A DNA stretch of 64,000 nt from Punica granatum (GCF_007655135.1 NC_045130.1:36762605-36826604), one strand, 5' to 3'. Shown: positions 12,378 to 25,364, numbered from the stretch's first letter. The notes: generated by a model not told the origin, from the letters alone. Numbers and translations are program-made.

Positions 12378-13079
12378 GCTTGGATCTTCATAAGATTGCA
12401 AGACTAATATTCATTATTCTGTGACTTTAGAAACTTTTCTCAAGGTTTTGGTACATTTTGTTGCTAGTGTGGCTTTATTATTAGGGAAATAGTGTTTTTG
12501 CATTATTTGTTCGTTGATGCCTCCCAACAAAATGTGTGCGTATAGTCTAGACAGGATTTATTTAGAGATACGCCGTAGCGACCGATTTTATTCTCTTCGA
12601 AAGTGACCAAATATACATATATAATTGTCCTTTTTTTTGTGGTAGAATATTTGTGCTTTAATTTGTCTATTTAAAAGGAGTTGGTTGGGGCCGGCAAAAT
12701 TTATCCTTCCCAAAATTATGTTAGGAATTACTTAATCAATATTATTAAGATGAGAAGAATCATCTTACATTTTTTCGGATTTTCTTTTTTTTTTTGGTGA
12801 AATTCGGATTTTCTTTTTTGTTGCTAGGATACAACCTTTGGCTTCTCGGATGTTAATCACAATCTATAATAAATAAAACTTAATCTGTGCTTATTTGAAT
12901 TTAGTTATAAGTGCTGAACTTTTTAGAATTAAATGAAATAAGTGCTTATCTAATCAAGTAAATTTTATTTGGTAAGATAAATATTGAAAATTTTATATTA
13001 TTCGACATCCTAATTACATAATGGACACAAAACTGTCTTTCAACTTTTGCTCCACTAAAATTTCGTGTTATTTTTTTCC

Positions 13080-13580
13080 AATAATTTAAAAAAAAGGAAG
13101 ATCGAGATCTAGAGAATGGGAAGGGGACGATGGTAACTGCGACTTCGGCCACCACTATCTTAGTCAAGGTCCCCGACGACCTCATCTTGACAGCACCGGT
13201 AAATGTCGGGGTCACCAATGCCCGAAATCATCCTCTTTCTCTTCGTAATCTCGAAGAGTAGAGGGGAGATCAAAGAGGTGGGGGCTGAGTCACCGTCATT
13301 CACTATCTCAAGAGAGGTTCCCGTCGGCCTTTGGAGGGTCGGCGATGGAGCCCCAACACTGGGAATTTCCCTCCCCCAACCTCTAGAAATTGGAGAGAGA
13401 GAGAGGTCGTGAGCAATGGTGGCTCTAATGATTGTTGCCATCACCCAAACATGGTAGCCGAGCAACTGAGGTCACTGGCAACCTCGATTGATGTTGTGGT
13501 GGATGGCATTGGAGTCACCACCTGTCTCCACCCATATGGTGCAAATTTTAAAAGCTATCGGGATAACTGCGTGATCTAGT
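13080..13580. repeat. GC-richer dispersed repeat, copy 1
   Basis: This island of about 500 bases is much richer in G and C than its flanks and contains phrases such as aggtccccgacgac and gaggtcactggcaacctc. The second phrase and the following ttgatgttgtggtgg recur with about 70 percent match near 24026-24062. Open frames run on both strands but look like products of base composition, with no protein family signal. I read it as part of a dispersed non-coding repeat of unknown class. Confidence 0.45.
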
Positions 13581-14917
13581 CAAAAAATAAACCGAATCAA
13601 ATTAAGTATCGCGTACCATAATTTCAATAGTTAATTCGTGTTATCAAACAATATTTTAATCTTGCTCTTAATTTGTCGACAAACCTAAAGTTTCTTTCAC
13701 CCATGTGGGACAAACGACTAATTTAGCTATCAGATTTCAAATGTTATCAAAAGATGACGTGGCGTAATGATGTACGCTCTCACATGGAAATCAAGAGGTT
13801 TCATGTTCAATAGTCAGTGAGACTATCCGTAACTATTTATTAACTGTTAAGATTTATAATTTATTATACTAGGTCTACAAGCTTTCCTTGAAATCGAAAA
13901 AAAGTTCAAATGTGACTCAATGATTAATCGTGAATAGCACCAATTCTTGAAAATTTTCTTCTCACTCTAGGTATGATATTTATGTATTATATATATGATT
14001 AATTTACTAATTACTTGATACTAACTGTCGAATTAACATAGAATTGTAAAACATGTCAAATCATGGGAGGATGGACTTGTGGGCTCCGGTGACAAATGCG
14101 ATAACCGTGTGTGATACTCTATGAACAAGTCACGATTTCCTAATATTTTTCAGATGTAGATGGACGAATAGAAAATTGAATTGTTGGGATTGGTTCCTTG
14201 TAATGGAGTAATTAAACTCTTGAGTTTTTATTTTTTATTTTTTTAACATGATATATAAAAGTCTAACGGTTTTCGACTAATTCAATTGGAGTTGGTGGTC
14301 TTTGAAGGGATAAAACTCTCTCAATCATATTTTTTCTTCATTTACAAAACTCGAATTTAAGATTTTTTTTAAAAGAAACAAGTGACAAACTATTTTAACC
14401 AACTAATGTTGATAACTCTCACAATTTGTCTCAGTTACCAATTGCAAAGGTAATCATATGCGGTGACCTTTTCACTTATTTATTCCGAACATAGAATTGA
14501 CTATTTAAACAATGCCGACTGAATCATGTGAACACATATTTATAATTCACTTCCTTTCAATTCAATAATGCACACAACTTTGAATAAGGTGTCTTCTCGA
14601 TGAAATGTGAAATGATTAAAGAAGGGAGGAAAAAAAAATCAAAAACAGAAATCAGATATTCAAGTCAACAGATGATGCAGTTTGCTTCCAATGAATGATC
14701 ATTGGTATCACATAAACTGTGGGACCAATGCATGGAAATGAAATTCACAGCGCTCTCCCGACCAACTTGAAATTGTTAGCTGCTTTCTTCCTTTAAATGG
14801 ACGCTGAAGAATATGCCCCGAAAATCACGCAGTCTTCCAATCGCTAAAAGTCTTTTCGGTCTCATTAAAAGCTAAATAATAACTATATTTTGGTGAAGAT
14901 TCCAATCCCACAAACCT

Positions 14918-16020
14918 TTTTATTTTTATTTTTTATAATTGATTAATTTCATTGATTATCAAAAAGATACTTACAATGAAAACCATCAATCCCATAATCT
15001 ATACAGAATCTAAAAAAAGCTTAAAGTCTGAGCAAAGTAAGAATTTACAGTCTTACCCTCAACTTCACAAAAGAGACCATTTTCTGTATAGTGATTTTCA
15101 CAGACTTGCTTTTCTTTTGAAAAATTTGCTTGTTCCTCTCCTTCCAAATTTTGGAAATATATACCATTCACGTCAACTTAAGAAGAACAACATCGGAATT
15201 TCCTTTAAGAGAGCATATCCATTCAAACTCAGAGTTCCAATTTACTGTTGTTCTATAACATCCCAAAATACTCTGCCATATACTTTCTGTAACTCGACAC
15301 GAGGAAAAGAGGTGATCCCTTGTTTCCTCCTCTTGTCCACAAAGCTCACAAGCTTTGTCAAGTATTGAGATGCCCCAAGAGCACAACCTGCATTTTGTAT
15401 TTAGCCGATCTAACACACAAAGCCAGGTTATAACGGAGCATCGAGGAATGTTTCCTGCGAACCAAATAGCCTTGTGCCATGTAACACAGGTTCCTGTAGG
15501 TCGTAGTACTGCCCAGGCACTCGAGCTGTGCCTGCCAGATTTGTGGGGGTATCCAATGCACTGCATCCCGCTGATCTAAGGAGATATTGTGCACAAGACT
15601 CTGAATTTGTAGAGCTTGAGGGTCCTTGCTTCGTGGCCAAAGCCAACTTCCATGCCTCAAAACAGAGCTCGCTGTATCCTTTTTCTTTTATAGTAGGGAA
15701 GCAGTGGAATCCTCTTATGCACTATTTTGCCAAAGGACCAACCGGTAACCAATTATCGAACCAGAATGAAACGGAGCTACAACCCCTAATTTCGTTAGAA
15801 ATTAATGGTCTGGCCAGCTCTCTTAAACCCAAAAGCTTTCGCCAGCTCCGAGAGTAGCTAGCTGGGACCTTGAGAGACCAAAAACACCAGTTCTTGATTA
15901 GGTACTTATGGACCCAGGCAATCCCACAAACTAACTGGTTACAAAATGAAAAAAGAAAAAAGAAAAGAAAAATCCTACTCTTTTTCGATATTTCAATGGT
16001 TGGAAGGGTCGTGAGCATGC
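14918..16020 (-). mobile_element. LINE ORF2 C-terminal fragment (zf-RVT), frameshifted
   Basis: On the minus strand, the part from about 16018 to 15722 reads FWSLKVPASYSRSWRKLLGL and then SVSFWFDNWLPVGPL, the segment after reverse transcriptase in plant LINEs. After frameshifts, the part from 15566 to 15168 reads the zinc-binding zf-RVT region: WHKAIWFAGNIPRCSVITWL, LDRLNTKCRL, then CELCGQEEETRDHLFSSC. The 3' end is an A-rich tail on the minus strand (T/A-rich on + at 14918-14950). The copy is 5'-truncated and disabled by stops and frameshifts. Unlike the other two LINE fragments, its downstream part shows no RNase H domain. Confidence 0.85.
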
Positions 16021-19000
16021 CTCTTTAAACAAATACATTCATATATTAGATGATGGAAAACATCTTAAAAGATCATAAGAATTTCGCATCTATCTGATAT
16101 GACATTTATATTTGGTTAAGCCGGAGTCGATAATGTGAATGATTAATTTGAGATAAATATATATGTGAATCGTGATGATCTATCCTGATAATAGTATTAA
16201 TGTACAAATGAAGAGAATTATAGCACACTAATGCTTCTATAAAATCTATATATTCGTGTGCGTAGACCTTATGGGCCCATTATTCTAGCTAATTAATTAG
16301 AAACCCATCTTTTTTTTTAAGTGAAAAAATAGAAACCGTTTTTTCCATTTCATATGAATGTACAAATGAAGTCATTTGCAAATTTCTTGTCATCCTTTAG
16401 GTTAATTATTTATTATCATTGTAATAATTAATAAAATAAATCTACCAATTAGTTGATGACAAGCACGTCCCTTTAAGGTGAATCAAACCAATTCAACTCA
16501 CTCACTCAATTATATATGATTATTTTTCTCACGGAGAAGATTAATTCTTATTTCTTGACTGGCTATGGGCATAGTTCATAGTTGTTTCATGGGAAAAGTG
16601 TTACAAAAATATTTATGCATGGATTTCGTATAATAAAATAAAAATTCTAATAAGTAATAAGTAGCACGGATAGTTTCCTAATAAGTATCGAATTTAAAAT
16701 CTCTTGATTATCAGACAAAAACATACGCTATTGTATTATATTCTCGTTGATAAAGGAATAATTAATCATCATCAAGATTTGAAAAGGTACGCTCTAAGCC
16801 ACGACACGAGCCCCGCACATGGCGATGATGACATGAAGATAAATTTGTGAATTGAAAGTTTTCTATTCGGGGCTCATTCCTACTTAATTATGCTCAGTGA
16901 ACGAAAAGAAAAGCAATTAGTGGCGATGTTAATCTTTGTTATGATTTATTAAGACATCAACTTTAGGTTTAACATCACTGCTATTATGATAGGTCCCAAA
17001 CTCATGAAAGATGTCGGGTTGATACTCGGAACCACGCAACGAAAAAGGATGTCGGGTTAATGCGGGATGTGATATGATCAATCATGTCTTAATATGAAAA
17101 GCCGGATGTGAATTATTAGACCGCTGATCTACCGCATTGCTCAATCCCAAATCACATCGTTTATTGGACATTATGAGTTTGATTGATCACCTAACCTAAT
17201 CTTATTAGCTAAGTAATTATATATGCACATATTATTAAGCCAGTGTTTCACAAAATTTAATAAAATCTGTTTTTTTCCCCTCTCTAATGGATAATAATTG
17301 CCTAATCAGATAAGTTGATGAGACTGACAAGGGAAAATCACCCACAGAGATATCATAATTAGTGGATTAATTGGTACGGTTCATTGTACTTGGAATAATG
17401 TATAGTGAAGTGAAATAATATAAACCACACATTCCTTGAATAAATTAAAAATAAATATTTCACAAATAACCAAATATACCGAATTTAGAGTTTGAATGGA
17501 GATTAAAGTCTAGCCAATAAGTTGAGACCCGTGGCTTCATCAAAGAAAAAGGAAATATATACGGTTCTTTCTTCTTGGGGACAAAATTGTCGATGATTAT
17601 GAGATAGAAGCTGTTTTTTTGTTTTTAAGGTAAGAACTTCATGTATGTCATTGAATGTGCGCAGGCTATAAATAACTAAATACTTATAAATTTTGAATTA
17701 CTATTTTTAATTACAAGATCAGAAGCGCACGAGTTTAGTCTAATGAAATAACAATCATAATAGCTAATAAAAGAGTATATAGACATGCATGGCTACCTAC
17801 CTATAGTAACAATTGTTCAACGGAATGCCAATTTTCCCATTATAGTTTTCCTCGCACGTCATATATATGATTAATCGTGCAAATGTATGCGAGGGTTTGG
17901 ATTCTCTATAGAATATTTATATTTTTCAGTTACTTTTTTTTTTTACTATTTCTTTTTATTTTTACTTTCACAAAGGTGATTATCGTGTTTTAAGTTATAT
18001 GGGAGGAATTATTTATCTATAAATTCCTCCCATGGATTTTAATTTGAATACAAAGTTTTGTTTTTTTAACTCTCTCTTTCCTTCATTTTTCTTCAAATGG
18101 AATAACTAATCTATCTAAACACATTACAATACAATACATTACATACAAGAGCCAATATGATGATAGTAGTTATTAATCGTACGTGTCAAATAGTATTTGG
18201 TGCTCCCGTATAGTGTAACATTCTCATACTTCGATCGATATATAAATTAATACATGTATTTGGGAATTAAATGGATAAGAATGTTATTGTACAGGTTAAG
18301 ATTACATATCAAAGGATGGCCTTTATAATTTACTGTGGCAGCTTAAATTAATGTTTCAGCAGGGGAAAGAACAACATTCTGGTGAGCAGAACTTTTATTA
18401 GTCTTTTCCCCCCAATTTTTCATGCATTGCCTTATTACCCTGTGGGGCATAAGTTAGTGTAAGAGTAGATATGGGGTACATATAAAGAACTAGAAGGCTT
18501 CTGATGTGTATACATATATATATATATACGTATTATATGTATATTTTTTTATAGGTTGATGACCCTAGGAAAATTGATGGGACTCATGTCTATATATAAC
18601 ACATTTCACCAAAAAGTGTATTACTTTTCTTAAGGTCTTGTTGTCCCAAATCAAGATTAATTAGAATATATAGTGCAGCATCTAGAACATCTCCACAGTT
18701 ATATATATATATATATACACACACATATACATATACACACACATTAACAAACATAGAGGGACAGAGAGTCAAGCATAGAAGAATAAAGTGCGTAGTGTTT
18801 TTGGAATCGGATCCCTTAAGCAAAGCTAACCTTAAAAAAAAAACATGGTAGAAATTAGTCTTACAATTTCTGGGAGAGATCGAATACTAAAAGTTCTTCT
18901 CCTCTCAACAAATTCATTTTTAAGAATTAGAATTTGTGTTCCCTCCTTAATGGAATTAGACTCCGACCTCATTTTTCTAAAAATAATAATAATAATAAAT

Positions 19001-19919
19001 TTTTTTAGGGGTCACTTTTTTAAGAGAGCTCACAGGGACCTGCCTTAAATGCGAGGGCACATGGAGGGGTCTCCCCGGTCCCAAGAGAGCAGCCCAGTCT
19101 TTGAATATTTTAATGAAACCATGGCCTGCAAACGGTTGCATATGCTCACTTAATATACCTAACTGCATCATTAAAAAATTGCAGATCATATATGTGCATA
19201 TATTATTTTGCTATATATATATATATATAGACATCAAAGGATAAATGAAGTGCAACCAAGAATATTTATCCTAGATTCTGACTGACTGCATAAATATATG
19301 GATGCGAATGTAACGAATTCAAAATAGATCATTCGATATCCCATGTATGCTTATAAAGTTGATTAAGTTCTTTCACTTAAGAAGTGACGACTTCGTCAAC
19401 AAGATGAACGGATGAAGTGCTCTTTAATTATCCTTGATTCAAACGCATCTGTACATGATCAGCTATAATATGCTACCGAGAATTAGCAAGTCTTTGGTGA
19501 GCTCATACTGGACAATAATTAATGGTGGGCAAGTAGGCAGCGACGAGGAGATTAAAAGTGGCAAGATTCTATGCTCTCACTAACTAAAATATAAAAATTT
19601 ATGATGATGCCACTATTGCTAAATTATCAATTGAAATGATCTTGCAAAAGTATATTTGTCTCCTATAAACTACAACCACCACGACAATACTATAATTACA
19701 ATCTCATTTAAATATATACATTAATATTTGAAATAGAATGTAATTTAATTTCACTCCATTACCAAACGCGACCTAAATTTTCTCATAAATAATTTTATAC
19801 TTTGATTTGATTGAACCTTTTTTCTTTTTTCTTTTCTTTCTTTCTTTCTTAACGTGGCAATTGTAGGTTTTTCAGTTAGTTGATCCTCGTAATGTATATA
19901 ATGAAAGTAATTAGACTAT
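16021..19919. other. AT-rich intergenic region
   Basis: No gene is supported. It holds short TA, TG and CA microsatellites (near 18517-18530, 18702-18744 and 19206-19230) and scattered AT-rich repeat-like sequence. The piece near 16660-16740 is SINE-like on the minus strand (ctgataatcaagagatttta, then attcgat) but too decayed to define. Confidence 0.4.
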
Positions 19920-19929
19920 ACAAATAAAG

Positions 19930-20711
19930 TTGTTTTCAATGCTAAGGAAGCCACGCTCGACGATATGATTCATATGATATTTAATCGACTTGCTATGTGG
20001 GTAAATGCCATCAAGGATGATTTTCCTTATTCTACTGCTGATCTGTATCGATCTTCGAAGGGTATTTGTAGCTGGTCCAATATGAGGAAGAGTCGTCCTC
20101 AAATCTCCTGGTCAACCCCACCTGTTGGCTGGTTCAAGTGGAATATCGACGGATCTTCTCTTAGCAAATCTGGTCTCGCGGGTATCAGAGGTATTCTCAA
20201 AGAATCAAAATGTCTTATTATCTGTCTATTCTATTCTTCTTCTGGCATTATAGATTCAAATTTTGCTGAGTTGCTTGTAATTAGACGTGCCGTGCAAATC
20301 TCTGCTTCGAATTTCATTTTCCTTGGTTCATCTCTCATCATTGAGTCGGATTCCAAGATTGCTTAATCCTAGATTACTAAAGCTACCGGCTCACCAACGA
20401 AATATTGGAGCATACTCTTGGACATTCAGTTATCTGTTATGCACTTCATTTTAGTTCGGTACCAACACTCTCGTAGAGAATCTAATGATTTTGCGGATTA
20501 TTTAGTCAAATCGGGTGTTGATAGGCTTTCGGATTTTATTGCTTGGTTGTAGGAGTTGTCTTGTATCTCTTTTGTAAGTGTCTCCTTGTTCTTCCCCTTG
20601 TTTGTGGTCCTAGGGGTTGTTTCTGATACTTTTGTAAACCTCTTGTGATTTTCGCATCGGAAGATCACCTCCATTAATGAAATTTAAATGAATTATCAAA
20701 GAAAAAAAAAC
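19930..20711 (+). mobile_element. 5'-truncated LINE with RNase H domain and 10-bp TSD
   Basis: The + strand frame around 19965-20540 encodes the terminal RNase H-like domain of a plant LINE: WFKWNIDGSSLSKSGLAGIR, FAELLVIRRAVQ, then LIIESDSKIA. After two in-frame stops (TAA and TAG near 20364-20372) the same frame continues ITKATGSPTKYW and HSRRESNDFADYLVKSG. It ends in an A-rich tail (20702-20710). Flanking it are acaaataaag (19920-19929) and acaaatagag (20712-20721), a 10-base direct repeat with one mismatch. This fits a target-site duplication from target-primed reverse transcription. The copy is dead and short. Confidence 0.85.
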
Positions 20712-20721
20712 ACAAATAGAG

Positions 20722-21047
20722 CTATGTCATGGACATCTTTTTTTAGATTTTCCGGGTCTTCGCCACATCTGCTTAGAAAATGAGGAAGGATCTGTCACAT
20801 ATTGAAATGACGTAGATTGAAGTTATTAAAGGGACTGGATTTATAAAGCTTTCATTTACAATTGAAATCCCACCACATATTCACAAGCTTGACCTTTACA
20901 CATGAGGCTGTTGCCATTAAGTTCCTCAAGTCCAAACAATATTAACTCAAGGGAAGAGAAAGCACAAATTAAACCCAAAAAAAAAGAAGAAGGGAGGGGT
21001 TTAGGGGAGGAAGAGATAGAGGATAGGGTTGGTGTTCTTGGAATTGA
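20722..21047. other. 3' region of the VUP1-like gene
   Basis: Lies downstream of the minus-strand VUP1-like stop and upstream of the LINE A-tail. It probably includes the 3' UTR. No other feature is seen. Confidence 0.4.
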
Positions 21048-21995
21048 TCAACCGGGATAATTTGCAATCAAGGACAAAGGGACCAAGCGCAGCCCCCTGT
21101 TCTTCAAGCTTGTGCATGGATCACTAATGTTCTGCCCTTTATTCAAAACCATCTGATCGTCTCTTTTTCTTCCATCTGCAGTTTCCATTTTTAAGCCTTG
21201 GTGTTGATTAGAGCTGCCTCCATTTGCCTGCATCATCATATATAACATAAGAAAATTTTGTTAATAAACCATGGAGAGTAAATATACATCTCATAACATA
21301 TATAATGAAACCCTTATATGAAGAGATCATCGAATGGAAAACTCACAAAGAAATTCGGCCCAAAGTTATCATCTGCCTTTATGGTAGTCATATCCATCCT
21401 TTTGTAATCATCTACCTGATGGAAATCATGAAGAAAAAAATCCAGTGAATACACACGAAAATTTAAAGTCGTGAGCAATGAATATGTTTTAAAGCAGTTT
21501 GAAAAAAACGAGGCCGTGACACGAGTCTGAATTCCTTGTCTTGATCATCCGAAGCAAAAATTAATCATCAAAGGAGGGTTCATATGATGGCACACCTACC
21601 TTGGGACTGCTCACCGGGGAACTGGCAGTGTCCTCCAACGGGTCTTCCTCACTGATCTTCTTGGCCCTCATTTTCTTGACCAAGCTCAGCTTCTTAGGGC
21701 CAGCCGAAAGACCAAAGCAGTAGGGATGAGAGCCCCCAGGGCCTGAGTTCGCCCTGTCATGGTACCGAGAGGCTGCGTCAGAGATCAAAGATGAGGTGCC
21801 AAGAATACTGAAGCTGGAGCTAATATGATGTTCCAAATCCGATGAAGATTGGTGCTTGGAGAAATCCTCGAGATAAATGGTCCAACCGCTCTCCTCCTCC
21901 TCCTCATGGCGGCCGTGGTGGTCTGTTAAGGTTGTCCCTCGAGAGGACAGAGATGGTCGACCTTTCATCGAGTGGAGAGAAGCTGAATCCTCCAT
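21048..21995 (-). CDS. VUP1: VUP1-like (vascular-related unknown protein) family
   Basis: Three minus-strand exons, 21600-21995, 21347-21415 and 21048-21227, all phase 0, give 214 residues. Donors are CCCAAG|GTAGGT and TTCTTT|GTGAGT; acceptors are CATCAG|GTAGAT and ATGCAG|GCAAAT. Residues 39-50 hold EESGWTIYLEDF, residues 75-80 SLISDA, and 118-128 LEDTASSPVSS preceded by a basic stretch (KKLSLVKKMRAKK). The protein ends with LKNRGLRLVPLSLIANYPG. This order (SGWTxYxEDF, S.ISDA, basic patch, DTASSPV, RG-L-LVP tail) matches plant VUP1-type proteins, which are related to SOB FIVE-LIKE proteins. They are small and probably nuclear, and have been linked to vascular development and hormone responses; no enzymatic domain is visible. 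A GA microsatellite sits 230 bases upstream (22222-22247). Confidence 0.8.
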
Positions 21996-22221
21996 GAAAG
22001 ATTATAAGGAAGGAGAGGCTCGGAAGTTGCTTTCTATAACAATAACAAGAGATTAATGGAAAATTATATAAAGTGGAGGATTTATATATAGGAAGAGAAG
22101 AAGAATAAGAAAGGGAAACATCAATAATTAGAAAATATTAGATTCTTTGGGGGAGAAGGGGGTGGGGCCAGAGAGAGTTGAGGAAGTTCAGACTAGCAGT
22201 TGCAACAGAAACATTTGAAGT

Positions 22222-22247
22222 GAGAGAGAGAGAGAGAGAGAGAGAGA
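22222..22247. repeat. (GA)n microsatellite upstream of VUP1-like gene
   Basis: A perfect GA run of 13 units about 230 bases upstream of the minus-strand start at 21995, in the likely promoter. Confidence 0.9.
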
Positions 22248-22531
22248 ACGTGCAAGAAAATACAAAAATGAGTGAGGTCTAGAGGGTCCACCTTCCGTGG
22301 TTCAGATAGGTTATTTAAAGGATCGTATGTATGAAAGTTTGTCTAAATTCCGTGACTCAAATAGCTTGACGTTTATTTTCTTTTAAATAAGATCTCATGT
22401 TTAAAATTTTTCAATGGAGAAATTCTATTAGAAGAGTTTTACTACTTAGTAAGCTGACTTGGCTCGAATTCAATTAGTCGGGAGTCGGGACTCTTTCGGT
22501 TTCCAAATACTAGGGTGTTCTACTAGACCTA

Positions 22532-22888
22532 TGTTAGGGGCATAAAGTCGACCTTTGAGAAGCCCAACTAGTAACCATCATGGCCCATAATCCAATAAGT
22601 CCATTTGTAAGGGCTATAAGCCCACGAGGCAAGGGAGAGAGGTTTGACCCCTCCTTGATCCCTCATTCCATGAGCCTCCATAAGGTAACCTTACTTCCTA
22701 AGAAAAGGTAAAACACATAACCCTAAACAGATTCTCTCCACCTAATCATGTACCCGGGGGCTGACTTAATCATCGGAGAGAGAATTCAGGAACACCTCCC
22801 GACCTCCCTTCCTTGCGGGCACTCGGAGCCGAAGTCACTCGTGGACACAACCCGACACTTGAGAAGATGGTGGATTTTTTTCCCAACA
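22532..22888. mobile_element. Solo LTR (probable Ty3/gypsy) with 5-bp TSD
   Basis: The 357-base segment starts TGTTAGGGGC and ends TTTTCCCAACA, so it has the TG...CA ends and short inverted repeat of a retroviral-type LTR. It is bounded by accta on both sides (22527-22531 and 22889-22893), a perfect 5-base target duplication. The interior ctgacttaatcatcggagag resembles the R/U5 wording of plant Ty3/gypsy LTRs. No primer-binding site, internal region or second LTR adjoins it, so it is a solo LTR left by LTR-LTR recombination. Confidence 0.85.
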
Positions 22889-22893
22889 ACCTA

Positions 22894-25354
22894 TAAATAA
22901 TTGGATTCATCCCTGACAAAATCCTATAAGTTAATAGAATGGTGAATCCAAACATCTTATCTTATATACAAAGAACTTTCTTGTTATCACGTGATAACAT
23001 ATTACATATGTCACGTGTACTTGAACACTTACCCTAAAAAACTGACTACGATTGTGCTTTTCTTTTCGTGCTTGCAATTATAGAGCAAGAAATTCCACAT
23101 TCGAGCTGGACTACTAAACATGAGGTGACTTCCTCTTCCATACTCGTGTAAGAGGGGATAATGGACTATGAAGCGAGCTTATTCTTCTACACTCAAAAGT
23201 ATAAACCATGAGTTCCACACTCTGGCCAACATAAACGCACATTAGCTACTTTTAAAAAATAGACACCGTATCAAGTTTGGTGTAAATCCACAGGAACACA
23301 AACTCACTCTAATACCATATTAATATTTCACTAAAACTATGAGTGATTGAGCTAATCTCCAATAAAAAATTCAAGCTAAGAAAAGGGTGAATCCATTAAA
23401 TATCTTACATACCCAAAAATTTGTTTTTATTTTTGCAATGTCGGACAACAACTCTTAACTATAGTCAATATATCATGACCAAATCGACATTTAGTTAGAA
23501 TTATTCATAGTCGATACTGAGGGTATCTCGTGATTTTGAAAAGAGAAAAATCATATGTATGAATGTAATCCTAGAAAGAAAAAAACGACGATCATATGGT
23601 CTGTAAACCTACAAAAATACATTGTGTCATGTGTTTGTGTAGATTGACAAACTTCTACAATTACATTGAAGAGAACACGTGAATCCTGTTTGATTCGGAG
23701 GAAATAGAATTTGGAGATTGATTTCTTCAATTTACTTTTTTTTTCATTCATATTAATCTAGAACAAAATTAGGGACAAGTATTCATACGAAAGAGTCAGA
23801 AACCTAGGAAGATCACTTGACCAGTTTAAGTGATATGCATATTAGGTATAGGAATTAATCCAAGTGAAAATCATTACTATACATGTGATCTCGCTTGGGA
23901 CAGTGGTGGCCAGATTTGAGCCCCACCACCGCACAGTCATCTTTGTCTCTCTTTCTAGAAAAATTGGGGGCTGAGGTGGCTTGACTCTGGCCACTATAGT
24001 GCGAATCGACGTCGCTAGTAATTATATAGAGGTCACTAACGACTTCATTTGAGGTTGTGGTGGTCAGAATTGGACCACCACAGCACAATCTCACTCCTCT
24101 CTCTCTCTTGATTCGAAGGGAAAGAGAGAGGGATGGCTATAGGGCGTTGGGGGACTCAATGCTAGCCACCACTGTTCGAGGCGAGGTCCCCCTCTAATCC
24201 GCCAAGAACCTCGTGGAGAGCGATGGTGGTTGTCGTTGAGCCCCACCCTCTCCATGTGTCGTTCAACCTCATTCCTCCTCTTTTTTTTCCCTGTTTTTCT
24301 TTTTAAATTCTGATTTTTTTGGTTCAAGATATTATTACAAATATTTAAATATTTTTAAATAACTAATATAAAGGCACTTTGATTATTTCACATTTTTTTC
24401 GGTGGTTAAACTGGAAGGAAGCCCAAAGAAAATTAAACATACATTTCACTTTATTGTGGCATTCACAAGTTTTGATTCCCCAAATACTAAATTGGGACAT
24501 TGAATATTGTGCATTAATCCCACCCCTGTCTCCGACCAAATTCAACCTTTGTCTACCACAAAATGATGATGTATAATCGTGTACATTTGCCATTTCTCCC
24601 AATCATGCTGCAGCCATAGTTATCCTATACAACTACGAAATTACTGCGGGAGGACATAGGAACTGCCTATTGAAATTTCAATATATATATATATATAAAA
24701 CGAAACTGGTCATAGAAAAGAGAAGACATTAAAAACATTGTGGATCATATAACAGATTCCACCTGCAGGCTGCAGCCTTGATATCACATAGTCAACAGAA
24801 TTTTTTTAAAAAAATGAAGAACATGAGTGGTTCTTTATTGAATTAGTATAAGGTTAGTCTAAATATAAGAAATAAAATTCGTGAGACTAGCGCACACAAT
24901 TATCTAATAGTATTATTTGTCGATCGTGGTAGTCCAATTTAGAGGGATTCTGCTCCGAATATTTCATTGACTTTTCTATGAGTTTCTTGAATTTTATATG
25001 GGACGGTTCGAGATTGAATGAATGTATAATTGGTATTTGAGATTCATTTTAGCCTTAATTTGTATCCATTGATAATATAGATATACCTTAATCAATTCCA
25101 TGAACAATAAGACAGATGAAAACAGGGTTTTATTAAGAGATGGTCAGACCTAAGTAATTAATCGTAGTATACAAGATTAGGCTTCGGTTCATGAATCATT
25201 GTATCTATGAATTAAAAAGAAAATAAAAACTACACAGTTTGATCAGCTAAAGAATTTACTGGCTGAGAGAAGTCGTGTTTTAAAGCAGAAAGAGAAGAGA
25301 TTTTTGAAATTTTATTCGGCTTTCGCTGGTTACAAAATTATAGAATTGAAAAGA
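22894..25354. other. AT-rich intergenic with a GC-richer repeat
   Basis: No gene is supported. It includes the dispersed repeat copy at 23870-24330 and a TA run at about 24681-24698. Confidence 0.4.
23870..24330. repeat. GC-richer dispersed repeat, copy 2
   Basis: An island of about 460 bases with repeated ggtggcc, gagccccacc and aggtcccc phrases. It includes gaggtcactaacgacttc followed by gaggttgtggtgg, matching the island at 13.1-13.6 kb at about 70 percent over that stretch. Short open frames on the minus strand look compositional. Its class is unknown. Confidence 0.45.
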
Positions 25355-25364
25355 ATAAAAGAAA

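Larger units (their letters stand above)
9783..14917. other. Long AT-rich intergenic region with small repeats
   Basis: No host gene is supported. It contains an AG microsatellite (9929-9956), a TA microsatellite (12352-12377), a SINE-like segment near 11421-11600 and a GC-richer repeat island (13080-13580), all listed separately. Open frames in this stretch lack family features. Confidence 0.5.

Noticed and set aside
13160..13579. Overlapping open frames on both strands in the 13-kb island
   Set aside because: They have no domain, no splice context, and the same region matches a dispersed repeat at 24 kb.
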